From contig CM072152.1 in assembly GCA_036850595.1 (NCBI GenBank), positions 3,367,640 to 3,431,639 on the forward strand: a stretch of 64,000 nt of DNA. Reading direction: 5' to 3'. Each line of letters opens with the position of its first letter. The stretch's first letter is position 1. Below are positions 22,001 through 35,135 of the stretch, piece after piece. Position numbers and translations under genes: made by a program. The notes beneath the pieces are model-generated. The model was not told where the DNA came from, did no database searches, and was given only the letters and a program-made list of their open reading frames with translations. The DNA comes from Rhyacichthys aspro. Lineage: Eukaryota; Chordata; Actinopteri; Gobiiformes; Rhyacichthyidae.

Positions 22001-25000
22001 TTTTTTTTCTACTCATATGTATCACACAGCCACACACATATATGATGCAGCCATAGCTATAACCCTGTGTTCAGGCATTCTGCTGCGAGCTCAAACATAC
22101 TTATGAACAGCAGCTACAATTAGTCTTGAAAAGTGGTTAGTACAGGCACACTCTACAGTGAACACATATCCCCACTCCAAGCTCTTCCCATAAGAAACGA
22201 TTCAGAAAACTCAGGAAACTGCACAATACACAACAAGGGGTGGTTTGCCCTTTACCAGGTGAGCCACTGACATTTTGACAGAAACTTACAATTGAGCTGT
22301 TGTTGATTTTTATTAATATTGCATCATATTGTTCTTTCACCCATGGCCACAACCAAGGGTCTCAGACACAACACTTTTTTTATGCTAAACAACCAGTACC
22401 AGGATTTACTAAAGAGTGTAAGTGCACCTTCCAAAAGTTGTTGAGTTTAGTGATTTTGTAACTGGCCCAATAGCCTGTGTATTAGTGTGAGTTACAGTTT
22501 CACTGCGCTCTAACTGAAGTGACTGTGTATAAAAAGTGCAGCCTGATTTACTAAGGTTTGTGACTTGTAAAACAGCACATATAGCGCCAACTGGCCACAT
22601 CTTGCACAGACAGCCGCCCTCAGTCATGTACTGTATTTCTGGACTCAAAGCATCAGTGCCTTTTTCCTTTTTGAGTGGGTGGAAGTTATCGACATGAACT
22701 TGTTGCTAACTTGCTGTTGACTGAGCACAAAACACAGTAAATCTTAGTAAATCTGCCACTACATAGAACACTCGCTGACACACTATTTCAAATTAGCACC
22801 TCATGCAAAATTGTTCATTTTAGTATGTCTGGATTAGTTTGGATTGTAGATTATTTTTTCACCCAGAACTAGATCAATGTGGAGATGAAAGCAGATGTAA
22901 TCAATATTAGCCATTTGTTACAACCCAGCTCTGTTCAGCTAAACTTAAGTGACAAAGAGCTTCAGGCTGTCACTACTATTGTAGAAATGATGATGCTACG
23001 TTTGATAACCAACAAATCCAAACAGAAATATCATGTTTTGTGTTTGAAGTGTCTAAGAAAAAGTATCCACTGTTGTCAAAGCTCAGAATTATCTGCAATA
23101 AGCAAGCTGGATGATTTCCAAATTGTTGTTTATCACAATTTAAGCAGTATCTGATGGTTGCATTATCTTCTCTTAGAGGCACAACTTCTCCAACTCGAAT
23201 CTGAAGTAATAACTGCAGTAATAACTCATTTGTCGAGGCAGAGAGATAAGATGCCTTTCAGATAGAGGAAATAATGAACAAGTACCGAACAAAGAATCAC
23301 AGGAATGTCGGCGGCACAAAACAAATCTTCAACAACTTCAGTCACAATGATAAAAATCCATCAAAACTATCTGCGGAAAGGATATAAAAGTAGATTCGAG
23401 CAGATGGACGTGATTACATGACAGCAGCAAAACAACCATTACTTGGAAGGGAACGTCGATAAATTCTTTTGATGCCATGTTTAGAAGCACAAAAGTGAAT
23501 GGACAGACTGAACGAAGAGTGTAGAGCTACAATAGTTTGCCTGACCTTTGACTTGAAACCTGAAAATGTTTTCTGAAATATATGAAAGAGGAGCCTAAAT
23601 ACAAGGAGAAAAAAAATACGAGCAGTAGAAAAATGGCTTTGTCTTGGGGAGCAGATTTTTCCAAAACTACTTTGAGCTTGAATAAGGCTAAAAGTATGGA
23701 CTGTTGCTCAAGTGATGCACAAGGACAAACTGGTCCATTGCCCTTCACAATTATTTCCAGTTGACATCTGTGAAATCAGCAAGTGTGCGCATAACAAGCA
23801 ATCATAATTTATCAGTGTTCACAAGAAGCATGACACATTAGACAGATGGGACATTCTAACCAAATCCATGGTTTGATTGAGTTTACATGCTTCCCTTTTT
23901 TCTTTTTTTTTCTTTGGGCATGTAACCTTCATATTCTGATTTGAGAAACTGGAATTAGGCCGTGTTCTGGTTTTGAGAAGGCATACCTGGTTTCTGACAT
24001 CTGCGGGCGAACATGGCATGTACTCAGTCGAGTGATGCACAGCGAAAGAAAGATGGCCAACAATATTCATACAGTGACAAAAGCCAGTAACTATGTATTC
24101 ACAAATGTTGTCATTTTTCACAAATGCAGTTTGTCCTTCCTTTTCTAATCTACACTTTATTACATAGATGTGCTGTCTCCTCTGACTTTAACTATTGCTA
24201 CAGTAAACAACCACTGTAGGATGCTATATTTATTTATTGTTTATTTTTTTATAATCCTTGTCCTGTGCTGTGAAAGGGTCACCTCACACATGTTTAGCTA
24301 TTTTTGTCCATCTGCAGATGAAAAAGGGGTAAATAAAGCATGGTTCTGTGTTATTTAAGTGCGCTGTGTTATTTTGTCCCATTCAGTCAGAATGCATCCA
24401 GAATACTATAATTTGTCATATCAATAACCAGGTTTCTCCGAGTGCATGTAAATGTTATATCCTGAATATTGTCATAACGGGGATAAGGCTCATGACTGGG
24501 ATACTCAAGTTAATGTAAAGACATGCAGTGATTGATGTCATTTTATTTTGAGGAAGAACTGGAGCCAATTATAGGTCAAGGTTTTGACCTGTAGGTAAAT
24601 GTAGGACCCACGTCCTTAATCTCTCTGTCACGTGAGGAAACCATATCATCCAACAGCAGTCTGCCTCAGAGTGCTGTGTAAGTCGCAGATTGAGGCGTTC
24701 TAGTCACTGCCTTGATTAAAGCTGATAAAAGCTCTTCAGAGGTGACAGAGTGGCACTGTTAATTATCTTAAATACCCATTGTACTGCTAAAATCTGTGGA
24801 GGTTGTATTCAGTCAGCATGTTACAATTATGATAATTTGATGAAGTCTTTTTTGAAAAGAGTCTTGAACACATACAGAAACACATACACAGAGATCTTTA
24901 AGAAATGAATAATTTCATACTCAAAATCAAATGATGAGCATTTAGCACCACTACACGCACAACCCACTACAAACGCAAATGTTCCAACAGTGCAGCTGAA

Positions 25001-28000
25001 GTGAACAAATGACTGATGTATCAGGTCTTTAATGAGTGTGGGCAGGTGATAAAGTTCAGCTGTTGTCTAGAGATATATTGTGATAAAAAAGTAAGCTTAC
25101 AAACACATTTTTAGTCTGAAAACCAAGTGTGGTACAGCCATCACTGTTTATTATGTTGTTTATATTGCACTTGCTCATTTACACAAAACGGTAAGGTGCC
25201 ATCTCTACCTATTTTGCCAGAGTAGAGTTTAGACTGTTTGTTTAATGTCAGTTATGAACCCTTTCAGAGATATCCTGGCATTCAATTTACTCTGTACATT
25301 AAATACAAATTTGACACTGAAACAACCATAAAGCACATTAACTGCAGTTTGGAATGTTATGACTGATGATTCAGGGCCTGGCTTTACATACAAAGTAATT
25401 TTTAAAAGCTTTTTCTAAGCATTTGTGCTTCTCGTCCACACACACGCGGAGTTTTTAGGCTGCAAAATCAAGAAGTTTAAACTGAGCTTTTAATATCTAA
25501 ACTGACAATGACGTTTAAACGTGAACTAGAAATTGATTACATGAACGTAAATGTGGATGGAAAGTACTTGGCAGGACAGCATGAAAACATGTGCCATTTT
25601 GTTTCTTTGTTACCACTGATATTCCACTAAACGTACATGAGGACAAGGCCTGTCTGATACGCCATGTTACTACAACCAATAATTTTCTGTGTCTATATTT
25701 GACACTAATATTCTTGATGTTTCTCTGTATTATTTGTTCCTGAAAACCTTTACGATAAACATGTCAGGATGTGCTTAAATGTCAGTGACACGTTCTTTTG
25801 TTGGATGTGCATCTTCTCACTGATTCCCTGTCACACGCCGGGATGTGTTTTTAATATATCACCATACTTGTTGCCTGTTATTGATGCTGCTGGAAGTGTA
25901 TTGTGACAAGGACCAACAAAAAGAATAGCTAACAGCAAAACAAATCAGAGAAAAGGCAGACATGTTTAGGCCAGCATCAATGCTTGACACTGTAATGAAG
26001 TGGAAAGAAAAGGCTGTATTAATGTTGGCAGCCATGTGTCCACGTTATAGCACTTTGTTTGTGTGACATTTTCTTCCCAGCTTTTGATAAAAGCTGCATA
26101 AAACCAAGCATTTACCAATGACAACATGCATTATCTTTTATTTACCGCATTGTGAGCTGCACACAAAGCAAGTCCCACTGTGTTTCATCACAATGTGTAG
26201 GAATAAAATAGTAATACATCAGCAGGGATGGGAGGGTTAGCAATTCATTACAATAAAAAATTAGTTGTTTTTAACGATCCAACAAGCAAAATATAAGAGT
26301 AACACTACCCTACTTCAGTGCAACTCTGGTAAAACATGTTGAAGGGTTATTATTATTGCTCATTTGCGAAGTAGAAATACGGTATGGTGGATGGGTGAAA
26401 GGTTATACATACATAAATGTGTTTTGTTTGTTCATAACATCATCATTTTACATGCTATATACAGATGAGTGACCACAGTAAAAACAGTAATCATTATTTT
26501 TTCCCATTAGGAGTAAAAAGTGCAGAGAAGTGTACAAATACAGGTGAAACAAAAGTCATTATCCTCCAAAACCATGCATGGATAAAACCAAGATTTAAGT
26601 TAGCGACAGTTGTTGATGCTCATTCGTTCATACATTAAAAATGTTTTTATTTTTCATATTTTCATAGCAGGCACATAATGGCCTATTATAAGGATCTAAA
26701 AAAGGTTATTTTTTGGCCTACTAGAGAATTGAGTAAAAACCCCAGATACTGTATATGATAATAATAACAATAATAATAAGAATATCCAGACATTTTGTAA
26801 GCTGTAGGTGCCCTTTCACTCATACACTGTTTTACACATTTCCTCTGGAGGATGTCTAAGAATTGCCTCTACAGTTTTTCCTGACCTGTGGTTTCACGTA
26901 TGCACCAAAAGTTTAGAGAAAGCTCTGGACAAATGAGCAGTGATGACAGTTAATGCACTAATATCTACAATTTATAACGTGAAAAGGAAAAACAAGCTGC
27001 AGAGAGTACGAGGCTTCCTTGCTTTGGGCACTCTGCTTACAGCTCCAGCCGCACAACATACTTATCATTGCCACTCTACATATTCAGCACACCTCTTTTG
27101 AAATATCTCCTGATATTGTTCACATTGTCACATCCCTCTGAAGGTTGTACAAGGAAATTTGTGTGGATTATGTTCCCACATGCAGGCCCTTCTGAAAATA
27201 AGGCAGGTGGATGTCAAAGGGGCTTCTTTTTACATTTAAGTCCATGGGTAAAAACATTTTTCTCTATGAGATTGTAGCTGCTCAAGTGGCAAAAGTACAC
27301 CATCACTAGCGTTAAGGTTGGAGTTATCCCAGACATCTTCATACGGCTTTAAACAGAACACTCGGCAGTAAATATGTCATTCCTGTGCTGTTAGAGCTCA
27401 CAAGAAGAAGAAACACATATTAATCTTTGCACTGAGGTCATGCTAAAGCTACAGAGCAGCAAGTGACAGATTGAAATGGTCAAAGTGGATTGTAAACAGT
27501 AAACTACAGATATTATTTATTTATTATTTATTTTAAATGAAACCTCTAAGTATTATATCTTTGAGCTACCAACATATAGTTTCAAATGTTTCACACACTG
27601 TTAACCATATTAACCAATAAATGATCTAGTCTGGAGTTGCTTTTACAAGGGTGATTACTTGAAATGTATCTACACCTACAATTAACAGGATGTCCCCCCC
27701 TTTCACACTTTAGACTAATTTGGATTCAGAACAGAGATGACTCACTTTAACCATATAGAATTTTGTTCTTGTTTTTGAGTTGAGGTTTTTTTTGTAATAC
27801 ATTTTCTTTTTTCTTTTTAGTTTGGACTTGACACTTCTGTAGAGTGCACAACTGAGCAATTCTGACATAACTCCAGTTTCAGGCCAAAAGAAATTACTAC
27901 GAACTATTGTGGAAGAGTGTTTATCTATTATCCCTTCCAATAGTTAGTTAGTAGCTGTGTGTAGTTTTCATGAACCTTCACAGATTTCTGAACTTGAGGG

Positions 28001-28383
28001 ATTAAGTCCGGTATGAGGGTGTCCTTACATGAACCTTCTTTATTTCCACTCAAACGTTTGCTAAATTGGACCGATGCCATGATGGTCACATTTTGGAACT
28101 CTTCCAAAGGGTCAGGAGTTTGTCAGAGAGGTGTCCTCCTTGTGGAAGGGTGTGACAGATTTATGATGATACAGCACTCTTTTGACTTTGTAGCAGTTGC
28201 CTCTAACATCTGTAGCCGTTCGCTGATGGTCGTCCTGGGACGCTTTTTGAACTTTTCGCACGCCTGTCCATTCATCTCGCGGGGTGATTTCTGGTAAAGG
28301 ACAAGGCTAAATTGTAATAAAGGAAGTTTGCTGCACATTCTCAAGTTGTCACATAATTTACAGCTGCTTCTAGGTTTGAATGA
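22001..28383. other. Long non-coding stretch, no gene recognised
   Basis: AT-rich sequence with an AAT microsatellite (26757-26783) and poly-T/CT tracts (about 23885-23913, 27787-27818). A minus-strand frame at 28123-28407 (94 codons, with KSPREMNGQACEKFKKRPRT) is unusual in composition but matches nothing I know. No repeats recognised with confidence. Confidence 0.5.
26757..26783. repeat. Microsatellite, imperfect (AAT)n
   Basis: AATAATAACAATAATAATAA. Confidence 0.8.
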
Positions 28384-28697
28384 ATTACAAAGTGTGCCTG
28401 TACCCAATCTAAAACTAATAAATTTACTATAATATTATATGTGTTCTAATGAATTTACCATTGGGCTTCATTTCATTTTTTTTTTTTTTTTTTTAATATT
28501 ACAAATTATGCCTGTACCCAATCTAAAACAAATAAATTTACTATAATATTATATGTGTTCTAATGAATTTACCATTGGGCTTCATTTCATTTTTTATTTT
28601 TTTTTTATATTACAAAGTATGCCTGTACCCAATCTAAAACAAATAAATTTACTCTAATATTATATGTGTTCTAATGAATTTACCATCGGGCTTCAAA
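28384..28697 (+). repeat. Tandem repeat, about 111-114 bp x 2.8
   Basis: Three near-identical units start at 28384, 28498 and 28609, each with ATTACAAA, GCCTGTACCCAATCTAAAAC, ATAATATTATATGTGTTCTA and GGGCTTCA. Units are separated by poly-T tracts of different length, and the last unit lacks the poly-T. Very few substitutions separate the units, so the duplication is recent. The first unit continues from unique sequence to the left. Confidence 0.95.
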
Positions 28698-30079
28698 ATG
28701 GAGTTCATGATTTTCTTCTTACTTTTAAAGCCCTTAGTGATCTGTGTTCTCATACTGCTACAAACAATCACAACCACATATTCACTGTCCTCCACAGACT
28801 TGGTCATAGGTTATAGACCATGGATTTTGCTAGCTCTAAAGTAGTTACACCAAACATGATGCATTGTACTTAAAGAGCACTCTGCACGGATGTCTCTTGT
28901 GCTGTTTAGTGTGTTGCATTGTTTTAGTATGAGCTTTGATATAAAGACAGTAGGGATCAGTTGTTTACAAGGAATCAAAAGCCCAGCTCATACATTCAGT
29001 ATCTCAAGAACTCCTAAATTCATCTGGGTGGGTGAATGATGACAACAGATTGTTTGGAGAGGTCCCAAGCATTGTGCTGATGTTGATGCTTGTATTGGTG
29101 ACGTTTATTGTGTTTCTGGAGCTGAAGCCTCAGAATCCCCACAGCTTGCTTGCATATTATTTTGTACTTTTTTCAGAGATGTATTACCACAACATTGGTT
29201 AAACCGGTGCCACTGCAAAGAAGCTAGTGTCGCCGCTAAAAAGTTCAATTGTCTGCCAGCTTCATTATAAAAACTCAGAGATTTCGGCTGTAGTACTTCA
29301 GGTCACACCCTGCGTCCACAGAGTGTCACTCAGACAATGTCCCGACATGTTTGGAGGCATTCCTGCAGACCTTTCTCTGTGAGCTGCATGCATAAACACA
29401 ACAAGAAAATCGGGATGTAATTCTTCTGGCGTTGTCCAAAGAAAATGCAGAAAGTGAAAGCTCTCTCACGTTAGATAAACTGAATCAAGTGTGTAATATG
29501 AGTTCTGGAATAATATATATCACTGTTTTTAAAGGCATTTGGGAAAGCTTGGAAGCTGTATCCCTTGGTGGCCATGTTGGGGTGAGTCATTGTATGGTTT
29601 CTATCACAAAATCATAAAGAATTGCCATTGAGCATTTGGTATGTTGTTATGCAAAGAGGTTGATTTGATGAATGTGGGAATCAGAGTATGTCTCCACATT
29701 TGACATACAATAATCATTTTGAAAGATTGAGGCCGGATAATTAGAGCATAGTTTACGTATTTGAAAGGTCATGGCAACCTTTATTTTAAGATAAATCCAC
29801 GAAAAAAAATGGAGGTCAAATGGATCCATTTTTTATTCTTCCTATTTCTGGCAGGTGGTGTTTGTTTGCTTTTCATCTGTTGATACTGTTGAATATTGTG
29901 CATATCTGGAGCCTAAAAAAAAAAAAAAATCTGTATTTTTAGTCGAAACCAAAGGTGTTAGGTTATGGCCCATGCTTTCGGACAGATTCCCATCCATCTT
30001 TCTAACAGTCACTTTATTTCACCAACACATTTTTTTGTAATGAACCTCACAGTCGGATGCCCCACTGATGGCTAAATCT
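28698..30079. other. Non-coding stretch, nothing recognised
   Basis: Poly-A near 29915-29929. No gene seen. Confidence 0.5.
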
Positions 30080-30560
30080 ATATCAGACTGAGTTGCGAAG
30101 GTCTGAGCCGAGGGTCAGTCTCTGCATGTGTCCTCAATCGCCCGCTGAGTCCTGTTGGGAAGAGGTTGTACAGAGCTCAGAGGACTAGGGTTTCTCGACT
30201 CTCTTGAGAGACACCGACAGAAACACATCCAATGAAAGCGTGTATCACCACCAATTAATTGTGCGCCGAGCTTCCGAAAACAGGGGCAGCCTCTAATTTG
30301 CAAGCAGAAAGACAGCAGGTGTTCTGGTCCGAGTAAACAGAGGGGAAGCTGGGGGAGGGATCGCTTGCTCTGTTTCTCTCTGCTATTATCAGGCTCCCCT
30401 CCGGACAGAAAACAAGAAGGCACCTCTGTTGGTATGCAAAACCAGTTAAGCCTCCCCTGTCTGAGAGCAAGACCAGGGCCCGAGGTCAGACTTCCACAGT
30501 GAAGATTTGCAAATGTTATGCTACCCCTGAGGCAGCAGCCGGCGAGGAAGTGTACACACA
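30080..30560. promoter_or_regulatory. Candidate regulatory block with two perfect motif palindromes
   Basis: Less AT-rich than its surroundings and free of repeats. Contains CAATTAATTG (30252-30261) and ATTTGCAAAT (30505-30514), both perfect 10-bp palindromes made of homeodomain and POU octamer cores, plus TAATTTGCAAG (about 30294-30304). A 148-codon minus-strand frame covers it, but its peptide is unfamiliar and it overlaps other frames, so I do not call a gene. Confidence 0.33.
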
Positions 30561-31239
30561 CTTCAGTGTTTTTAGTCCTTTCCTGTTAGAGTCACTGATC
30601 CAGACTTGATTGCCAACACTCCATTATTCAAAACAACAGTTTGGAGTCAAGACCAGACTGAACAAGATCATTGCTACAAGTCACTTGTAAAAGTCAATGG
30701 CAAGACTTGTGTATGATACATGAAAGCCATATTAGGCAACAGTGATAGAAGTCCAGACTTAAGGCCAAAAATACGCCACCGTTATTTTCTATTTGACTCG
30801 ACCCAGCGTCACTCAACGCCGCTGTTCTACTTGGAGGCACTGCTGAAAAGTTCTTGCCTGTAGTCACTTGTAGTTTTTTCTCGTTTTTTCCACTTCTTTC
30901 AAATCTTTAAATCACTTTTAGTTGGGCTAACATTGTTATTATTTTCCACGGTTTGGAATGGTGCTTTTTACGCAGGAAATACACACACTGACATCCCCCT
31001 GTGCTGCGGCAGCGCATAGCAGTGCACCCGGTGTGAATTGGCCTTTATGCAGGGGTTAGTGTTTAGGAAAAAAGAGTCAAATATTTTACAATTATGATGT
31101 GGACAGTGTATAAGTACCATAAAAAATAGGCTTTTGATTAAAAATTAAAAACAGGACTTATGGATAAGCTACATATTATCAGTGTGGAGTATAGCTCACT
31201 GACTCTGAAGGAGAGCACAGACAAAACTCATCCATTTGT
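30561..31239. other. Non-coding stretch, nothing recognised
   Basis: No supported feature. Confidence 0.45.
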
Positions 31240-31675
31240 AATAAAAGCATGGTTTTAGTCAAGTTTTTATTAACAAGTTATTTTATATTTTAATATTTGC
31301 TAGTACACCAACCAGGCATAACATTATGGCTACTTTTCATCATGGCACCTTTTAGTGAGTGGGATATGTTAGGCTCCAGGTGAACATTTTTTGCTCAAAG
31401 TTGATGTGTTAGAAGCAGGAGAAATGGGCAAGAGTGAGGATTTGAGAAAGTTTGACAAAGACCAAATTGTGATTAGACGACTGGGTCAGAGCATCTCCAC
31501 AACTTGAGCTCTTATGGAGTGTTCCCGGTCTGCAGTGGTCAGTATCTATCAAAAGTGGTCCAAGAAGGAAACAGTGGTGAACCAGCGACAGGGTCATGGG
31601 CAGCCAAGGCTCACTGATGCATGTGGGGAATGAAGGCAGGCCTGTGTGAAGTGTTAGGTCAATAGCTCACAAAGA
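31240..31675 (+). mobile_element. Tc1-like transposon remnant, 5' part only
   Basis: The leader CAGGCATAACATTATGGC and CTCAAAGTTGATGTGTTAGA precede the transposase start, as in a Tc1-like family frequent in fish. Similarity stops soon after 31640, so most of the element, including the catalytic region and 3' end, is missing. The left terminal repeat is not identified. Confidence 0.75.
31424..31660 (+). pseudogene. Tc1-like transposase N-terminus with in-frame stops
   Basis: From ATG 31424 a single frame reads MGKSEDLRKFDKDQIV, then RRLGQSIST, stop (31505-31507), CSRSAVVSIYQKWSKKETVV, then NQRQGHGQPRLTD and a second TGA near 31625. This is the paired helix-turn-helix DNA-binding region (residues about 1-70) with the GRPR-type AT-hook (here GQPR). 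There are no frameshifts over this span, so decay is by point mutation only. The family differs from the Tc1-like copy at 12335-12975. The DDE domain is absent. Confidence 0.75.
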
Positions 31676-31929
31676 GTTTAAGTGAGGGTTGGCTCAGATC
31701 ATTGACGATCATTTTGACAAGTGGTAATACCAAAAATGATTGTAAATTAATTAATGGAGCAAGTTTTTTTGGATGACAAACTCCATGTAGAATCAAAGGT
31801 GAAATGTCCTTAAGCCACATTCAAATATGCAATTCTAATGGACTAAGATGAAGAACAACTTTCATACATATCTGACAGCAGATTATTATTAAGCAAGAGA
31901 GAGATAGGTTGAGGTAGATTGTTGCAACT
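31676..31929. other. Non-coding, nothing recognised
   Basis: Short AT-rich stretch between two repeats. Confidence 0.4.
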
Positions 31930-32615
31930 CCCACACATAATCTAGAATTATTACATATCTCACAGTTATGATCATTATGATTACATAATGTTATAATGAA
32001 TAACAAAATGTAATGTGACATTGCCATTGTTATGCTGTACATCTATGCTAGTCATGTCATTATTGTATTATGACATGGTTTGTATAACAGCAATATCACT
32101 AATGATACTGTCACATTATTTAAAAATGCAAGTGGCATTGAGCACATAATTTTGTAATTACTACAGAATGCATAATGATGTGAAAGTGTTATTATTTTAG
32201 TGTGTTCTTATATGTTTCAGGATATGTACATATTGTACATTTACACAAATATATAATATAAGAATGGCGTGTTGTTGACATTGTTGCATAATATAGGTAG
32301 GGGTCTTCCTCTTTCCAGCTTGTGCCTTTATGCAGCATGCAGCACTATGATGTAAATGCCATAGTTTTATTGTATGATGCAGCATTATATGACAATTCTA
32401 CATGATTACATAATGTGGTATTTATTACAAAATGTGTTGCTTCACATTTAAAGTGTAAGTGTTATCACATTTTAGCATGTTCTTACATAATACATGATTC
32501 ATTCATATTACGTAGTTACAGGATCACATAATGTGGTAATTCTTACAAAATGGGTTCATGTAACTCACAATATTATATTTTGGCAAGTTATTACATAATA
32601 TGGCACAATTACTTA
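31930..32615. repeat. Degenerate AT-rich array of ACATAATG-type motifs
   Basis: ATTACATAATG and relatives recur at about 31980, 32404, 32524 and 32590. ATTACATAATGTGGTATTTA (32404-32423) and CACATAATGTGGTAATTCTT (32525-32544) lie about 120 bp apart and are each followed by ACAAAATG. The TTACATAAT/ATTATGTAA core is itself near-palindromic. Looks like an old, decayed tandem or MITE-derived array. Confidence 0.5.
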
Positions 32616-33654
32616 ATGCATTGTTAAAGGGTGTCCAGAACTGAGCCTAAACATTAAATGTTCATAAATAGTATCTACATTCACCTTCTAAATATGACCT
32701 AGAGTTCATCAGTTATGATACAATCTAGATTTTGCTTTTTCTAATGATTTTAATATAATGCACTTGTGTATCCTTTTGTTGTATTTCTAAGCTTACCCTC
32801 ACTTGTTTTTTCTCCTGCCCTTCCTTCCTGTTCTTGTTTTTGCCTGTGTGTGATTGATGGATTCTTTCACCTGCTCCTCGTTAGCCTTTCCTCCCGAGAG
32901 CATTTAGACTCTCTGTTCTACTTTGTCTGTGTCAGTTCACTGTCAGTCCTAGTGCACTGATACCATCCTCGCCCCACTTCTGTGTCACATTCAAGAGGAC
33001 TTTACTAAATCCAGACTGGGGTTCTTGCTCTCAGTAGTTTACTTCTGCTTAGTAGAAGTAAAGAAGTCAGAGTTTCCCTTGATACTGGTTGTATGCATAG
33101 AATTAAGCTCTGGGGACAAGGATTTGTGGTATATCCACTAGATAAATTGCTAAGTAAATCTGCAGTAGAGAACATCTAAGAGCATTTGGTATGGTGAACT
33201 GCAAACATAAACAAAGGAACAAAAGCTAAACCAAACAGAAGGGTGCCTCTGGGTGCTAGCATGTGCCAGTGCTAATGGTAGTTTATGGAGAATATACTGT
33301 TTCTATTTGAAGCAAACTATAATAAGCAACAGTTCTGTCAGTGCCACACACAATACCGAACGCCGGATCACATGTCACTTTGGTTGATAGTACCCTCTGC
33401 CTAATGAGAGTTGTCCCTGTTGTGTGTCCATCTGCAACATTTCTAGGCTAATCTATTTTAATACAAAATTATTGCATAGCCTATCACATTGTTTGTATTG
33501 TTGCACCATTACCACATTATGTAAACATTCAAACTTTATATAGTAATGTGGAAGATAACCCTATAGGTCTTACAGCATGATAAAGTGAGTGAATTTTTGA
33601 GTTTTTCCTTATTCTGATGGGGGAGTGTTGTCTACCAAAACCTGTCTATTTGCT
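32616..33654. other. Non-coding stretch, nothing recognised
   Basis: Related ATTATGTAA scraps near 33480-33530; otherwise no feature. Confidence 0.45.
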
Positions 33655-33722
33655 GCTTTTTGTAATTGTGAAGCCCTTTGAGCTTTGAGCTATATAAATA
33701 ACATTGGATTTAATTGATATCT
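33655..33722 (+). mobile_element. 3' tail scrap of an L2-type LINE/SINE
   Basis: GTGAAGCCCTTTGAGCTTTG followed by AGCTATATAAATAACATTGG and ATTTAATTGAT matches the conserved fish LINE2/SINE 3' tail pattern (AAGCGCTTTGAG ... GCTATATAAAT ... ATTGATTG). Confidence 0.5.
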
Positions 33723-34829
33723 AGTTGATGTCCATGTAGCCGATGTGAATTATACCTTATTGCAGGTTCTGCTGCTGTAATAACTGAACATGCCAATCTT
33801 GTCAGATCACGGGTGAACAGTCTTTGATGAACCACAGGTCCCAGTTTCTTCAGATGGTAGCCTAAATGTCTTTTAAATAGAGAGGCTACATATCAAGCCA
33901 CTGGCTAATGTTCTCTACCTAATCAGTGACTGCACACAAAGGCAGACAGTTGGTTGCCATTTTACCAAATAATCTTGTTCTATATTCTACACAGATGTAT
34001 GCTCTTTCATCCATTAAAGAAGTATTGTTTCTCACAGAACTTACTTAGACGGCTCATGTAGTTCACAAACAGTAACAGGGTCTATACAAAGTCACCTCAG
34101 AGCAATATAACCCCCTCCTCTTAGGTGGGCGTGGCTTGCACTTGTTCTCTGCATTCTTGTTCTTTTTTTTTAGCATATTGTAAAGATGTCCTTTACTGTC
34201 TTTTTCAGCCCTCACCTCTGTTCTGTGTCCAATCAAGAAAAACCTCATCACCTAAGTAGGTCCAGAACTGACAAGTCTCCTCGGTGCCATTTTCTATTCA
34301 TAGCTTTGACCCATCACACCTCCTTTCAAGACTAAAGATGTGTAAATCCACACCACCCACATCTTATAAGTGCAGACCCTTCATCTATTCCGACTTGAGC
34401 AGCATGTATCTGGAGAGCTCATACAGAAGATTAAAGTCCATTTATTGAAAGCCATTGTGTGTGTGTCCATTGTGAGCCATAACAGAGCACTGCAGTGTCA
34501 GATACAATGGTGGTATAATTAGCATATTCTGTCAGATGTCATCCGTTTGGCCTCCAGACTTGCTGCTGTGACCTTTAGCATGGTTTGAACTTTCTCTCGC
34601 TGTTAAATATACATATTCTACAGGCTCACACACTGCCTTTTTTTTCACGTTCACGTTTTGGCTGACATTTCCATGTGCATCGCCCAGCAAGTCCTGCTGA
34701 CATTTTATCCTTCTTTTATCTTATTTTAAGAAACATACCAGTTCTTGTTGGTATTCACTTCTTAAGACAGGGCCTTGGTATATCCTTGTGTATGGAGAAG
34801 TAGGGATTAATGCATTCTGAATGAGTCAA
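33723..34829. other. Non-coding stretch, nothing recognised
   Basis: No supported feature. Confidence 0.45.
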
Positions 34830-35135
34830 GACTGGTTATAACAGGATTTGGAGCGGTATGTGTGGTTTAACTTCAACCAGTTAAAAATGGTTTAACCAGC
34901 CTAAATGTGGACTTGGATAGGTTTTAAGTGGTTCAACTTGGGGCTTAACTGTGGGCTTATATTGGCTTTAAACAGGTTATAGATGGATTTTGTTTTTTGA
35001 TTTTAGTTTTATGTGATTTTAGTTTTATGTGGTTTAACATGGACTGTTTCTGGTTGAGCTTTTAAAGTGGCTATAGATGGGTGCAGACTTTAAGCAGTTT
35101 AAAAGGGATTTTGCCTGGTTATAACTTGATTTGGA
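34830..35135. repeat. Degenerate GGTTTAAC/GGTTATA array with a 16-bp perfect duplication
   Basis: Variants of GGTTTAAC, GGTTATAAC and GGCTTAACTG recur through about 300 bp. TGATTTTAGTTTTATG occurs twice in tandem (34998-35013 and 35014-35029). Similar texture to 15610-15700. Confidence 0.5.

Noticed and set aside
28123..28407. 94-codon minus-strand frame with basic stretch KFKKRPRTT
   Set aside because: Composition looks slightly protein-like, but no family is recognised and the frame stops abruptly with no continuation in neighbouring frames.
30115..30561. 148-codon open frame on the minus strand
   Set aside because: The peptide is unfamiliar, another frame overlaps it, and the region is GC-balanced unique DNA in which long chance frames arise. 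Treated as a possible regulatory block instead.
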